64,000 nt of DNA from Pseudomonas entomophila (GCF_029478665.1 NZ_JARPQB010000018.1:1-64000); one strand, 5' to 3'. Shown: positions 19,597 through 31,086, counted from the first letter of the stretch. Notes: generated from the sequence alone by a model not told the origin. Translations and numbers: made by a program.

Positions 19597-20703
19597 ATGA
19601 AAACGCTCAACTCGACCCCCCGCGCCGACGGCTTCCACATGCCCGCCGAATGGGCTCCGCAGACCCAGGTATGGATGGTCTGGCCGGAGCGCCCGGACAA
19701 CTGGCGCCTGGGTGGCAAGCCGGCGCAGGCCGCGCACGTGACCCTGGCCAAGGCCATCGCCCGCTTCGAGCCGGTGACCGTGGCCGTGTCTGCCGCTCAG
19801 TACGAGAACGCCCGCCGCCAGCTTGACCTGCCCAACATCCGGGTGGTCGAGATCAGCAACGATGACGCCTGGGTGCGCGACACCGGCCCGACCTTCGTGA
19901 TCAACGACCATGGCGAGGTGCGTGGCGTGGACTGGGGCTTCAACGCCTGGGGCGGCTTCGACGGCGGCCTGTACGCACCGTGGAACCGTGACGAGGAACT
20001 GGCCGCCAAGGTCATGGAGATGGAGCGCGTGCAGCGCTACCACACCGAAGGCTTCGTGCTCGAGGGCGGTTCGATCCACGTCGACGGCGAAGGCACCCTG
20101 ATCACCACCGAAGAATGCCTGCTCAACCGCAATCGCAACCCGCACCTGAACCGTGAGCAGATCGAGGACATCCTGCGCGAGCACCTGGCGGTGGAGACCA
20201 TCGTCTGGCTGCCGGACGGTCTGTACAACGACGAGACCGACGGCCACGTCGACAACTTCTGCTGTTACGTCAGCCCAGGCGAAGTGTTACTGGCCTGGAC
20301 CGATGATTCCAATGACCCCAACTACGCACGCTGCCACGCCGCCTACGAGGTGCTGAAAAACACCCGTGACGCCAAAGGGCGTGAGTTCGTGGTGCACAAG
20401 ATGCCGATTCCGGGCCCGCTGTATGCCACCCAGGTAGAGTGCGACGGTGTCGATCATGTGGCCGGCAGCCAGGAGCGCGATCCTTCGGTGCGCCTGGCCG
20501 GTTCCTACGTGAACTTCCTGATCGTCAACGGCGGCATCATCGCCCCGAGCTTCGACGACCCGGCCGATGCGCAGGCCAGAGCGATCCTGGCCAAGGTCTT
20601 CCCGGACCACGAAGTGGTGATGATCCCAGGCCGTGAGTTGCTGCTCGGGGGCGGCAACATCCACTGCCTGACCCAGCAGCAGCCGGCGCCGCTCAAGCGC
20701 TGA
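19597..20703 (+). CDS. aguA: Agmatine deiminase
   Basis: A 368-residue guanidine-group-modifying enzyme that hydrolyses agmatine to N-carbamoylputrescine and ammonia in arginine-to-putrescine catabolism. Catalytic C357 is in [11 protein letters not shown] at the C-terminus. The active-site His lies in [11 protein letters not shown] near residue 218, and acidic residues in [12 protein letters not shown] near 90. TAGAGGT lies about 6 nt before the ATG. The next pathway enzyme, AguB, is not encoded in this window. A strong terminator follows directly. Confidence 0.95.
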   Translation: MKTLNSTPRADGFHMPAEWAPQTQVWMVWPERPDNWRLGGKPAQAAHVTLAKAIARFEPVTVAVSAAQYENARRQLDLPNIRVVEISNDDAWVRDTGPTFVINDHGEVRGVDWGFNAWGGFDGGLYAPWNRDEELAAKVMEMERVQRYHTEGFVLEGGSIHVDGEGTLITTEECLLNRNRNPHLNREQIEDILREHLAVETIVWLPDGLYNDETDGHVDNFCCYVSPGEVLLAWTDDSNDPNYARCHAAYEVLKNTRDAKGREFVVHKMPIPGPLYATQVECDGVDHVAGSQERDPSVRLAGSYVNFLIVNGGIIAPSFDDPADAQARAILAKVFPDHEVVMIPGRELLLGGGNIHCLTQQQPAPLKR

Positions 20704-20720
20704 TTCCCCGCTGAACGAAA

Positions 20721-20742
20721 AAGCCCGTCCCATGACGGGCTT
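20721..20742 (+). terminator. Rho-independent terminator of aguA
   Basis: A 9-bp stem (AAGCCCGTC / GACGGGCTT) with a 4-nt loop is followed by a run of T. It starts 17 bp after the aguA stop. Confidence 0.9.
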
Positions 20743-20881
20743 TTTTGTGGGCGGCGACCATCGGGGCGGCTAGATGGCACACCTCTTGTATTGTTTTTCC
20801 ATTGTGTTTCAGACAGATAGGGCTACGCCGTTCTGTAACAAACCTTACGTAAGTTAGCCGCTCACGGGCCCAGGAGTGCGT

Positions 20882-21085
20882 GTGGAAATGAATGCAGCAA
20901 GTGAGTCGGCTTTGCCCCCATCGGCCGTGAATCACGAATCGCTCAAGCTGTTGGCGCAGTGGTTGAAACACCATGGAAGCATCCGGGTCAGGAGGACCGA
21001 CCCACGACGTCTGCTGGACGGGCGATACCCTCAGGGACTGATCAGCGATGCGGAGCTCGAGGCTCTGATGGCGGTCTGGCACTGA
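20882..21085 (+). CDS. Small conserved-looking protein of about 67 residues
   Basis: A small hydrophilic protein with an alpha-helical middle (SLKLLAQWLKHHGSIRVRR) and a C-terminal LISDAELEALMAVWH. It has no signal peptide, membrane segment or recognised domain. CAGGAG at 20871-20876 fits a GTG start at 20882 (5-nt spacing) or an ATG at 20888 (11 nt). It has its own intergenic upstream region and its own terminator, which supports a real monocistronic gene. The function is unknown to me. Confidence 0.7.
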   Translation: MEMNAASESALPPSAVNHESLKLLAQWLKHHGSIRVRRTDPRRLLDGRYPQGLISDAELEALMAVWH

Positions 21086-21110
21086 GTAGGAAGGATCCTG
21101 TCGCAATAAA

Positions 21111-21139
21111 AAAACGCCACTGCATTGCGGTGGCGTTTT
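21111..21139 (+). terminator. Rho-independent terminator of the small protein gene
   Basis: A 10-bp stem AAAACGCCAC / GTGGCGTTTT with a 9-nt loop begins 25 bp after the stop. T residues on the downstream side complete it. Confidence 0.85.
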
Positions 21140-21156
21140 CGTTTTAACCCTGATTC

Positions 21157-21243
21157 GTAGGAGCGGCTTCAGCCGCGATGCAGGCAACGCGGTGCCTGGT
21201 ACCCGCTTCGCGGGTGATCGCGGCTGAAGCCGCTCCTACAGGG
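21157..21243. repeat. REP pair, class A (stem GGCTTCAGCC)
   Basis: Inverted units with the same stem as at 1577-1661, including the inner hairpin ACCCGCTTCGCGGGT. It lies between the small protein gene and the convergent TonB receptor gene. Confidence 0.9.
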
Positions 21244-21261
21244 ATTGCGCGAGGCTCGGGA

Positions 21262-23364
<2,103 letters not shown>

Positions 23365-23405
23365 CGCGGGCGTCCGGTAAGGGAGGTGAGAAATTGGGCG
23401 CGAAT

Positions 23406-23424
23406 GGTAATGCTTGCTATTTGC
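23406..23424. promoter_or_regulatory. Candidate Fur box for the TonB receptor gene
   Basis: On the minus strand GCAAATAGCAAGCATTACC matches 12 of 19 positions of the Fur consensus, 42 bp before the receptor start. Its position suits iron repression; the match is moderate. Confidence 0.45.
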
Positions 23425-23527
23425 TGTTGCATGTCTATTCGTAAAGGCTTGTCTTTACATTTGTATCAATTTGTTACTATCCCTTTGGATATATAGGGGC
23501 AACGTTCATGCGCGTACGGGTGATAAA

Positions 23528-23547
23528 TGACAATTGTGCAGTTGTCA
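23528..23547. promoter_or_regulatory. Dyad TGACAA-N8-TTGTCA
   Basis: A perfect 6-bp inverted repeat with two further symmetric inner positions, placed in the middle of the 492-bp divergent interval (23365-23856). It looks like an operator for a dimeric regulator; which one is unknown. Confidence 0.45.
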
Positions 23548-23657
23548 CCGCGTTTGCATAAAAGAGACAAATTTGCGCTGACACGCGGCAGATATGCATG
23601 GAAATGCACCGCCGCTGACCTTGTTTTTGGTTATATCAACCTGCATTTCACGTTTTT

Positions 23658-23687
23658 TTGACAGGTATGAGCAGGCGGGGCTAGGAT
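23658..23687 (+). promoter_or_regulatory. Candidate sigma-70 promoter of the porin gene
   Basis: A perfect TTGACA is followed after 18 nt by TAGGAT (4 of 6). The predicted transcript would have a leader of about 160 nt before the porin ATG. The rest of the interval 23365-23856 contains only the Fur-like site, the dyad and unassigned sequence. Confidence 0.45.
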
Positions 23688-23856
23688 TCGGCCTCTACGC
23701 CTGCTGGCCATGACCTGGCCATGGGGTCGTAAGGGCCGTTGCAGACCTTCTGCAGGCCTTTCGGCCGGGATCCGCATAGCGTCGAACCTACGAAGGGGCG
23801 TTGGTTCTGGGCGTTCTAATGCAGCGCGTTTTTGAATACGAAATAAGGAAAATAAG

Positions 23857-25179
23857 ATGTTGAAAACCAGGATCAGCCTGGTCGCTCTGGCGATGATCGC
23901 CGCGACCCAGGCACAGGCCAACGACCAGGCCGACAGCAAGGGCTTCATCGAGGACAGCCACGCCAACGTCCTTCTGCGTAACGCCTACATCAACCGTGAC
24001 AAGAAGCACGGCACTGATGACCAGATCGAATGGGGCCAAGGCGCCATCGCCAACTTCTCCTCCGGCTTCACCCAAGGCACCGTCGGTGTCGGTGTCGACG
24101 CCTTCGGCCTGTACGCCGTGCGCCTCGATGGCGGCAAAGGCCACAACGGCGGCGCTGGTGTCGATTTCTTCAAGCCGCACAACACCAAGAATGCCGACGG
24201 CAACGCCAGCGGTCCGCACGACCTGGCCCGTGCTGGCGCAGCCATCAAGTTCCGCATCTCCAACACCGTGCTGAAGTACGGTGACCAGATGCCGACCCTG
24301 CCTGTGCTGCAGTACGACGATGGCCGCCTGCTGCCAGAAAGCTTCACCGGTACCCTGATCACCTCCAAGGAGATCAAGGGCCTGGAACTGAACGCCGGTC
24401 GCTTCACCCAGGAAGCGCGCAAGAGCGCCGAGCGTCGTGATGGCGGTGGCCTGAAGTCGATCAACGTGTTCGGCGGCAGCTACAAGTTCACCGACAACTT
24501 CACCGCGTCGCTGTACACCGCCGACAACGAAGACGTGCAGAAGAAGCACTACCTGGGCTTGAACTACGTCTTCCCGATCGCCAGCGACCAGTCCCTGACC
24601 CTGGACTTCAACGGCTACAAGTCGGACATCGACCACAAGTACGTCAACAAGGCCGAGCTGACTGGCGACTCCAACACCATCTGGAGCCTGGCGGCCACCT
24701 ACGCCTACGGTCCTCACTCGTTCACCCTGGCGCACCAGCGCAGCACCGGCAGCACCGGCTACCAGTACGGCTGGTACCAGAACGCCGGCGGCACGGGTGA
24801 CGGTGGTTCGACCATCTACCTGGCCAACAGCTACTGGTCCGACTTCAACGCCGAGGACGAGCGTTCCTGGCAACTGGGCTACGGCCTGGACTTCGGTGCC
24901 TTCGGTATCCCGGGCCTGACCTACAAGCTGGCCTATGTGGTGGGTGACAACATCAACACCCGTACCGTCGGCAAGCCGGAAGGCTACGGTGAAGGTAAAG
25001 AGCGCGAGATCTTCAACCAGATCCGCTACGTCGTTCAGGAAGGCCCGGCCAAAGACCTGTCGATCAAGCTGCGTAGCTCCTTCCTGCGCACCAACAACGC
25101 CGTCCAGCAGAACGGCAACTACACCGACGACGGCAACGAAGTCCGTGTATTCGTCGAGTACCCGATCAGCATCTTCTGA
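23857..25179 (+). CDS. oprQ: OprD-family outer-membrane porin (OprE/OprQ-like)
   Basis: A 440-residue OprD-family porin. The signal peptide is MLKTRISLVALAMIAATQAQA, cleaved after residue 21. The mature protein has the family start (SKGFIEDSHANVLLRNAYINRD) and an 18-strand barrel ending in EYPISIF with terminal Phe. Such porins take up small substrates; OprE/OprQ are the closest by sequence feel and by location near aguA, as in other pseudomonads. Codon use is strongly biased to preferred codons, suggesting high expression. AAGGAAAA lies before the ATG. A bidirectional terminator follows. Confidence 0.9.
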   Translation: MLKTRISLVALAMIAATQAQANDQADSKGFIEDSHANVLLRNAYINRDKKHGTDDQIEWGQGAIANFSSGFTQGTVGVGVDAFGLYAVRLDGGKGHNGGAGVDFFKPHNTKNADGNASGPHDLARAGAAIKFRISNTVLKYGDQMPTLPVLQYDDGRLLPESFTGTLITSKEIKGLELNAGRFTQEARKSAERRDGGGLKSINVFGGSYKFTDNFTASLYTADNEDVQKKHYLGLNYVFPIASDQSLTLDFNGYKSDIDHKYVNKAELTGDSNTIWSLAATYAYGPHSFTLAHQRSTGSTGYQYGWYQNAGGTGDGGSTIYLANSYWSDFNAEDERSWQLGYGLDFGAFGIPGLTYKLAYVVGDNINTRTVGKPEGYGEGKEREIFNQIRYVVQEGPAKDLSIKLRSSFLRTNNAVQQNGNYTDDGNEVRVFVEYPISIF

Positions 25180-25198
25180 TCCTGATCCCGCGTCACCG

Positions 25199-25224
25199 AC
25201 AACCCCGGCCTATGCCGGGGTTGT
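25199..25224. terminator. Bidirectional terminator between the porin and GltB-like genes
   Basis: An 11-bp stem ACAACCCCGGC / GCCGGGGTTGT with a 4-nt loop. Its right arm overlaps the last codons of the convergent glutamate-synthase-like gene. Confidence 0.8.
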
Positions 25225-26880
25225 TGCTTTCCGGGGCTTGGCAATCGCTGCCGGCGCCACCTCGATCTCCCCCGTCTCCGGCGCAAAGCTGTCACTGCGC
25301 GCCATCCGCCACATCCGTGCATAGAACTCGCTGTCTATCGCCCCGCTGAGCAGTTCCCCCGGTTTGAGGAAAGTATGAAGCTGCGAGAACAGGCTGATCT
25401 CACTGGCGCTGATGCGCCGCGCCAGGTGCTTGGGCTTGAGCTCGGACGGGTGCGCTAGACCCGCCGCGGCGAGCATCTCGGCGAGGGCATGCAGAGTGTT
25501 GCGATGGAAGCTGGCCACCCGCTCGGCCTTCTCCGGCACCACCAGCGCCCGCTGGCGCAGTGGGTCCTGGGTGGCCACCCCGGTCGGGCATCTGTTGGTA
25601 TGGCAGCTCTGCGACTGGATACAGCCGATGGCGAACATGAAACCACGCGCCGAGTTGACCCAGTCGGCGCCGATGGCCAGCACGCTGGCGATGTCGAAGG
25701 CGCTGACCAGCTTGCCCGCCGCGCCGATGCGGATGCGTTCGCGCAGGTTCAGGCCCACCAGGGTGTTGTGCACGAACATCAGCCCATCGCGCAGCGGCAC
25801 GCCCATGTTGTCGGAGAACTCCCGGGGCGCCGCGCCGGTGCCACCTTCCTTGCCGTCGACGACGATGAAGTCCGGGGTGATGCCGGTGGCCAGCATGGCC
25901 TTGGCGATGCCCATGAACTCCCAAGGGTGGCCCAGGCAGAACTTGAAACCCACTGGCTTGCCGCCGGACAGCTCGCGCAGCCGGGCGACGAAACGCAGCA
26001 GCTCCACGGGGGTGCGGAAGGCGCTGTGGGCGGCTGGCGAGATGCAGTCCTCGCCCTCGCGCACGCCACGGGTGGCGGCGATCTCGGCGCTGACCTTGTG
26101 CCCCGGCAGGATGCCGCCATGGCCGGGCTTGGCACCCTGGCTGAGCTTGATCTCGATCATCTTCACCTGGCCGTCGCGGGCCTGCACGGCGAAGCGCTCG
26201 GGGTCGAAGTGGCCATGCTCGGTGCGGCAGCCGAAATAGCCGCTGCCGATCTCCCAGATCAGGTCGCCGCCGTGTTCACGGTGATAGGGGCTGATGCTGC
26301 CCTCGCCGGTATCGTGGGCGAAGCGGCCCAGGCGCGCGCCTTTGTTCAGCGCGCCGATGGCGTTGGCGCTGAGGGCGCCGAAGCTCATGGCCGAGATGTT
26401 GAAGATCGACGCCGAATAGGGCTGGGTGCACTGCGGCCCGCCGATACGGATGCGGAACGAGGCGGGGTTGGCCATCGGTACCGGCAGCATCGAATGGCTG
26501 ATGAACTCGAAGCCGGGTTTGTAGGCATCGTTGAGCGTGCCGAAGGCCTTCTCGGCGCTCTCGTTCTTGGCCCGGGCATAGACCAGCGAGCGTTGGGCGC
26601 GGGAGAACGGCAGCTTGTCGTCGTCGCCTTCGATCAGGTACTGGCGGATTTCCGGGCGGATGGTCTCGATCAGGTAGCGGATATTGCCCAGGATCGGGTA
26701 GTTGCGCCGCACCGCGTGGTGGCTCTGGCGCAGGTCGTTGAGGCCGACCAGGCTGAGCAGGGCGCTGACCAGGGTGAATGGCCAGAGCCAGGTGTGCTCG
26801 GGCAGGAAGGGGGCGCTGGCGGCGGTGAAGATAAGGCATGCGGCCAGGCAGGCGTAGCGGCTGGGGAGCGAGTCTTTCAT
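25210..26880 (-). CDS. FMN-binding glutamate synthase family protein
   Basis: A 556-residue protein with two N-terminal membrane segments (about residues 8-48) followed by a GltB synthase-like FMN domain. The Fe-S/FMN region has CIQSQSCHTNRCPTGVATQ, matching the [3Fe-4S] cysteine motif of glutamate synthase, and FMN-barrel segments GDLIWEIGSGYFGCR, HPWEFMGIAKAM and VDGKEGGTGAAP. It lacks the glutamine amidotransferase domain, so it cannot use glutamine directly like GltB. The true reaction of this membrane-anchored family is not established. I chose the ATG at 26880; the frame extends 37 codons further but reads implausibly. Confidence 0.88.
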   Translation of the reverse strand: MKDSLPSRYACLAACLIFTAASAPFLPEHTWLWPFTLVSALLSLVGLNDLRQSHHAVRRNYPILGNIRYLIETIRPEIRQYLIEGDDDKLPFSRAQRSLVYARAKNESAEKAFGTLNDAYKPGFEFISHSMLPVPMANPASFRIRIGGPQCTQPYSASIFNISAMSFGALSANAIGALNKGARLGRFAHDTGEGSISPYHREHGGDLIWEIGSGYFGCRTEHGHFDPERFAVQARDGQVKMIEIKLSQGAKPGHGGILPGHKVSAEIAATRGVREGEDCISPAAHSAFRTPVELLRFVARLRELSGGKPVGFKFCLGHPWEFMGIAKAMLATGITPDFIVVDGKEGGTGAAPREFSDNMGVPLRDGLMFVHNTLVGLNLRERIRIGAAGKLVSAFDIASVLAIGADWVNSARGFMFAIGCIQSQSCHTNRCPTGVATQDPLRQRALVVPEKAERVASFHRNTLHALAEMLAAAGLAHPSELKPKHLARRISASEISLFSQLHTFLKPGELLSGAIDSEFYARMWRMARSDSFAPETGEIEVAPAAIAKPRKATTPA

Positions 26881-26980
26881 GGGTCCATCGCAGGCGGGAT
26901 GACCTGCGTAGGATAGGTAAAGCCATGGGCCGGAAAACCTGGGGAATCGGTAAAAGACTATTACGGGTTGGGCGGGAGAG

Positions 26981-27107
26981 GTGCGGCGCATCGCGGATGA
27001 ATCCGCTCCTACACTCGTTGCAACGTGACCATGAGGTTGTTCGTGGACACGTTTTTTCGGCTGCCTGTAGGAGCGGATTCATCCGCGATGCGCCGCGCGG
27101 CGGCGCC
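26981..27107. repeat. REP pair, class D (stem GGATTCATCC)
   Basis: Inverted units CGCGGATGAATCCGC and GCGGATTCATCCGCG with GTAGGAGC cores, about 50 bp apart, and an outer GC-rich hairpin (CGCCGCGCGGCGGCG). It sits in the 348-bp interval 26881-27228 between divergent genes. The remaining 120 bp before the ABC gene hold no promoter I can define, only GAGG 7 nt before its ATG. Confidence 0.9.
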
Positions 27108-27228
27108 CGATTGCGCGCGCGCCACTACAAAATCTGCCTATACCACTATCACCCGCTTTTGCCCCAACGCCACAGAACCTTCGCATACCCTTCCTAGCAT
27201 GGCCCCATCGCTTCGATGAGGACTCGCC

Positions 27229-28287
27229 ATGAACAACGCCACCCCGGGCGCGCAGATGAAAGTGCGCGGCATCCACAAGCGCTTCGGTGCCTTCACCGCG
27301 CTCAACGACGTGTCCCTGGACATCGCCGCCGGCGAGCTGGTGTGCCTGCTCGGCCCGTCGGGCTGTGGCAAGACCACCCTGCTGCGCTGCATCGCCGGCC
27401 TCGAGCGCCAGGACCGCGGCGCGCTGTACATCGGCGAGCGCGACATCTCCGAACTGCCGCCCCAGGCACGCGACTACGGCATCCTGTTCCAGTCCTACGC
27501 GCTGTTCCCCAACCTCACGGTCGAAGCCAACATCGCCTACGGCCTGACCGGTAGCAGCCGCGAAGCGTCGCGCCAGCGGGTCGCTGAGATGCTCGAGCTG
27601 GTGGGCCTTGCGGGCAGCGAGAAGAAATACCCCGGCCAACTCTCCGGCGGCCAGCAACAGCGTGTGGCCCTGGCCCGCGCCCTGGCGCCGTCGCCCTCGC
27701 TGCTGTTGCTGGACGAACCGATGTCGGCGCTCGATGCCCGGGTCCGCGAGCACCTGTGCACCGAGCTGCGCCAGCTGCAACGCCAGCTGGGCATCACCAC
27801 GCTGATGGTCACCCACAACCAGGACGAGGCCATGCTGATGGCCGACCGCATCGCCGTGATGAACAACGGCCAGGTCGAGCAGTACGCCACGCCCCAGGAA
27901 ATCTACGACCAGCCGGCCACGCCGTTTGTCGCCGAGTTCGTCGGCCAAGGCAACTGGCTGCCGTTCCAGCGCCGCGGCGACAGCCTCGCCCAGGTCGGCG
28001 GCATGAACATGCGCCTGGCGCCGAACGCTGGCAACGCCAGCAGTGGTCGGCTGTTCTGCCGCCCGGAGGCGATCACCGTCAACCCGGTGGTGCATGAAGA
28101 GAACCTGTTCCCGGCCAAGGTTCGCGAAATCACTTTCCTCGGCAACCGCTGCCGCATGAGTTTCGAGCTCAAGGCACTGCCGGGCCACGCGCTGCTCGCC
28201 GAGCTGGCGCCGGAAGCCATGCCACGCCTGGGCTCGCAGGACATCTGGGTGGCCCTGCCGCCGCAGAGCCTGCAGGTGTTCGCCTGA
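27229..28287 (+). CDS. 2-aminoethylphosphonate-type ABC transporter, ATPase
   Basis: A 352-residue ATPase of the polyamine/iron/AEP family. Walker A is GPSGCGKTT (near residue 43), the signature is LSGGQQQR, Walker B is LLLLDEP, and the switch His is in MVTHNQ. A C-terminal TOBE-like domain follows (residues about 240-350). It energises uptake through the adjacent permease. The assignment to 2-aminoethylphosphonate rests on the operon: fused permease, iron-type binding protein and a PhnZ-like HD oxygenase. The stop is one base before the permease start codon. Confidence 0.88.
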   Translation: MNNATPGAQMKVRGIHKRFGAFTALNDVSLDIAAGELVCLLGPSGCGKTTLLRCIAGLERQDRGALYIGERDISELPPQARDYGILFQSYALFPNLTVEANIAYGLTGSSREASRQRVAEMLELVGLAGSEKKYPGQLSGGQQQRVALARALAPSPSLLLLDEPMSALDARVREHLCTELRQLQRQLGITTLMVTHNQDEAMLMADRIAVMNNGQVEQYATPQEIYDQPATPFVAEFVGQGNWLPFQRRGDSLAQVGGMNMRLAPNAGNASSGRLFCRPEAITVNPVVHEENLFPAKVREITFLGNRCRMSFELKALPGHALLAELAPEAMPRLGSQDIWVALPPQSLQVFA

Positions 28288-28288
28288 G

Positions 28289-30013
28289 ATGGCCGCGCCC
28301 ATGACCCTGCCGCTCGGCCACGCCAAGGCCGCGCCGCAAAAGGGTGTCGCCCTGGGTGACCGGTTGTTCGTCGTCGGTGGCAAGAGCCTGCTGCTGATCC
28401 TGCTGATGCTGGCGGTGCTGATGCCGTTGCTGGCGATCTTCTGGCGTGGCCTGAGCGGCGATGCCGGGCAGGGCGGTGGCCTGGAGGCCGCCCGTGAGCT
28501 GTTCGCCAGCGCCAACTTCCACTGGCTGTTGGGCAACAGCCTGTCGGTGGCCTTCACCGTCGCCGCCATCGTGGTGCCGCTGGCCTACCTGTTCGCCTAT
28601 GCCCTGCAACGCACGCTGATCCCGGCCAAGGGCCTGTGGCGGGGGATTTCGCTGCTGCCGCTGCTGGCGCCGTCGATGCTGCCGGCCATCGCGCTGGTGT
28701 ACCTGTTCGGCAACCAGGGCCTGCTGCGCGGGCTGCTCAGTGACAACATCTACGGCTTCTGGGGCATTGTGCTCGGCGAGGCCATCTACACCTTTCCCCA
28801 TGCATTGATGATCTTGCTCTCGGCGTTGTCGCTGGCCGACGCACGGCTGTTCGACGCGGCATCGAGCATGGGCGCCGGCCCCGCGCGGGCCTTCGGCAGC
28901 ATCACCTGGCCGGCCACGCGCCAGGCGGTGTTCGCCGCGTTCTGCCTGGTGTTCACCCTGACCATCACCGACTTCGGCGTGCCCGTGGTGGTGGGTGGCG
29001 ATTACCAGGTGCTGGCGCTGGAAGCCTACAAGGCAGTGGTCGGCCAGCAGCAGTTTGGCCGTGGCGCGCTGATCGGCATGGTGCTGCTGGTGCCGGCGCT
29101 GCTGAGCTTCGCCGTCGATGCCTGGCTGCGCCGCCGCCAGCGCGAGGCCATGAGCGGCCGCGCCCAGGTGTTCGAGCCCAAGCCGTCGAAGCTGCGCGAC
29201 GGTTGCTACCTGGCCCTCGTGTTGCTGGTGTGCGCGGCGCTTTTGGGGGTGATCGGCATGGCGGTGTACTCGTCGCTGGTCAAGTTCTGGCCCTACAACC
29301 TGTCGCTGTCGTTCAAGCACTACCTGTTCGACGACACGGCCGGGGGCGGCTGGCTGGCCTACCGCAACAGCGTGACCATGGCCATCGGCACCGCGCTGAT
29401 CGGCAGCGTGGTGATCTTCAGCGGCGCCTACCTGATGGAGAAGACCCAGGGCCAGCGCCTGCTCAACCAACTGCTGCGCCTGCTCAGCTTCATCCCCATG
29501 GCGGTCCCCGGCCTGGTGCTGGGTTTGGGCTACGTGTTCTTCTTCAACCTCAACGGCAACCCGCTGCACGTGTTCTACGGCAGCATGACGCTGCTGGTGG
29601 TGTGCACCATCGCCCACTACCTGACCACCGCACAGATGACCGCCACCACCGCGCTGCGCCAGCTCGACGGCGAGTTCGAGGCCGCTGCGCTATCGCTCAA
29701 GGCGCCGCTGTACAAGCATTTCATGCGGGTCACCGTGCCGATCTGCCTGCCGGCGCTGCTGGACATCATCCGCTACCTGTTCGTCTCGGCGATGACCACG
29801 GTGTCGGCGGCGATCTTCCTGTACAGCCCCGACACCATCCTCGCCGCCGTCGCCGTGCTGAACATGGACGACGCCGGCAACGTCGGCGGCGCCGCCGCCA
29901 TGTCCACCCTGATCCTGCTGACCAGCGCCGCCGCCTCGCTGCTGCTGGCCGGCGCTTCACGCGGCCTGCTGCGCCGCTCCCAGGCTTGGCGCCAGCGCGC
30001 TCCCGGCCATTGA
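28289..30013 (+). CDS. 2-aminoethylphosphonate-type ABC transporter, fused permease
   Basis: A 574-residue inner-membrane protein with about 12 hydrophobic segments, made of two FbpB-like permease halves (about residues 20-280 and 300-570). Each half has an EAA-type loop: DAASSMGAGPARAFGSITWP in the first and AALSLKAPLYKHFMRVTVP in the second. The fused permease with this ATPase and binding protein is the arrangement annotated as putative 2-AEP transport. It begins 1 bp after the ATPase stop and is followed 30 bp later by the binding protein. Confidence 0.88.
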   Translation: MAAPMTLPLGHAKAAPQKGVALGDRLFVVGGKSLLLILLMLAVLMPLLAIFWRGLSGDAGQGGGLEAARELFASANFHWLLGNSLSVAFTVAAIVVPLAYLFAYALQRTLIPAKGLWRGISLLPLLAPSMLPAIALVYLFGNQGLLRGLLSDNIYGFWGIVLGEAIYTFPHALMILLSALSLADARLFDAASSMGAGPARAFGSITWPATRQAVFAAFCLVFTLTITDFGVPVVVGGDYQVLALEAYKAVVGQQQFGRGALIGMVLLVPALLSFAVDAWLRRRQREAMSGRAQVFEPKPSKLRDGCYLALVLLVCAALLGVIGMAVYSSLVKFWPYNLSLSFKHYLFDDTAGGGWLAYRNSVTMAIGTALIGSVVIFSGAYLMEKTQGQRLLNQLLRLLSFIPMAVPGLVLGLGYVFFFNLNGNPLHVFYGSMTLLVVCTIAHYLTTAQMTATTALRQLDGEFEAAALSLKAPLYKHFMRVTVPICLPALLDIIRYLFVSAMTTVSAAIFLYSPDTILAAVAVLNMDDAGNVGGAAAMSTLILLTSAAASLLLAGASRGLLRRSQAWRQRAPGH

Positions 30014-30043
30014 CCGACTGCCCACACTGATAGGAACCGCATC

Positions 30044-31066
30044 ATGTTCAAGCCCCTCGCACTTGCCGCTGCCGTCTCCGCCGTCTTCAGCCTGCAGGCC
30101 TCGGCCGCGACCCAGCTGACCGTCTATACCGCCCTCGAAGCCGAGCAACTGAAGAGCTACAAGCAGGCCTTCGAAAAGGCCAACCCCGACATCGAGATCA
30201 AGTGGGTGCGCGATTCCACCGGCATCATCACCGCCAAGCTGCTGGCCGAGAAAGAGCGCCCGCAGGCCGACGCGGTGTGGGGCCTGGCGGCCTCCAGCCT
30301 GGCCATCCTCGACCAGAACGGCATGCTTGAAGCCTATGCGCCGAAGGACCTGGGCAAGATCTCCGCCAACTACCGCGACGCCGCCAACCCGCCGGCCTGG
30401 GTGGGCATGGACGTGTGGGCCGCGACCATCTGCTTCAACACCGTCGAGGCCGAGAAGCAGGGCCTGAGCAAACCGGTGAGCTGGCAGGACCTGACCAAGC
30501 CCGAGTACAAGGGCAAGATCGTCATGCCCAACCCGGCGTCCTCCGGCACCGGATTCCTTGACGTGAGCGCCTGGCTGCAGACCTTCGGCGAGCCCCAGGG
30601 CTGGGCCTACATGGACGCCTTGCACCAGAACATCGGGCAGTACGTTCATTCCGGTTCCAAACCCTGCAAGCTGGCGGCGGCCGGCGAGTTCCCGATCGGC
30701 ATCTCGTTCGAATACCCGGCCGTGCAGCTCAAGCGCCAGGGCGCGCCGCTGGACATCGTGCTGCCGAAGGAGGGGCTAGGCTGGGAGATCGAGGCCACCG
30801 CCGTGATCAAGGGTTCGCCGAAAGCCGATGCGGCCAAGCGCCTGGCCGACTTCTCCGCCAGCCCCGCGGCCATGGAGCTGTACAAGGAGAATTTCGCCGT
30901 GCTCGCCGCGCCAGGGATCGCCAAGCCGCAGACCGAACTGCCGGCCGATTACGAGCAGCGCCTGATCAAGAACGACTTTGCCTGGGCCTCGAAAAACCGT
31001 GACGAGATCCTCAGCGAGTGGCGCAAGCGCTATGACGGCAAGTCGGAGAAGGTGGCGCAGCAGTAA
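30044..31066 (+). CDS. 2-aminoethylphosphonate-type ABC transporter, binding protein
   Basis: A 340-residue periplasmic substrate-binding protein. The signal peptide is cleaved after residue 21 (SLQASA, then ATQLTVYTALE). The fold is the Fe3+/AEP-binding type: KWVRDSTGIITAKLLAEK and NPASSGTGFLDVSAWLQT are characteristic of the putative 2-AEP binding family. Third gene of the operon. Sequence alone does not exclude another organophosphonate or small anion as ligand. Confidence 0.88.
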   Translation: MFKPLALAAAVSAVFSLQASAATQLTVYTALEAEQLKSYKQAFEKANPDIEIKWVRDSTGIITAKLLAEKERPQADAVWGLAASSLAILDQNGMLEAYAPKDLGKISANYRDAANPPAWVGMDVWAATICFNTVEAEKQGLSKPVSWQDLTKPEYKGKIVMPNPASSGTGFLDVSAWLQTFGEPQGWAYMDALHQNIGQYVHSGSKPCKLAAAGEFPIGISFEYPAVQLKRQGAPLDIVLPKEGLGWEIEATAVIKGSPKADAAKRLADFSASPAAMELYKENFAVLAAPGIAKPQTELPADYEQRLIKNDFAWASKNRDEILSEWRKRYDGKSEKVAQQ

Positions 31067-31086
31067 GGCCCGCGGCCTCGACTCGC

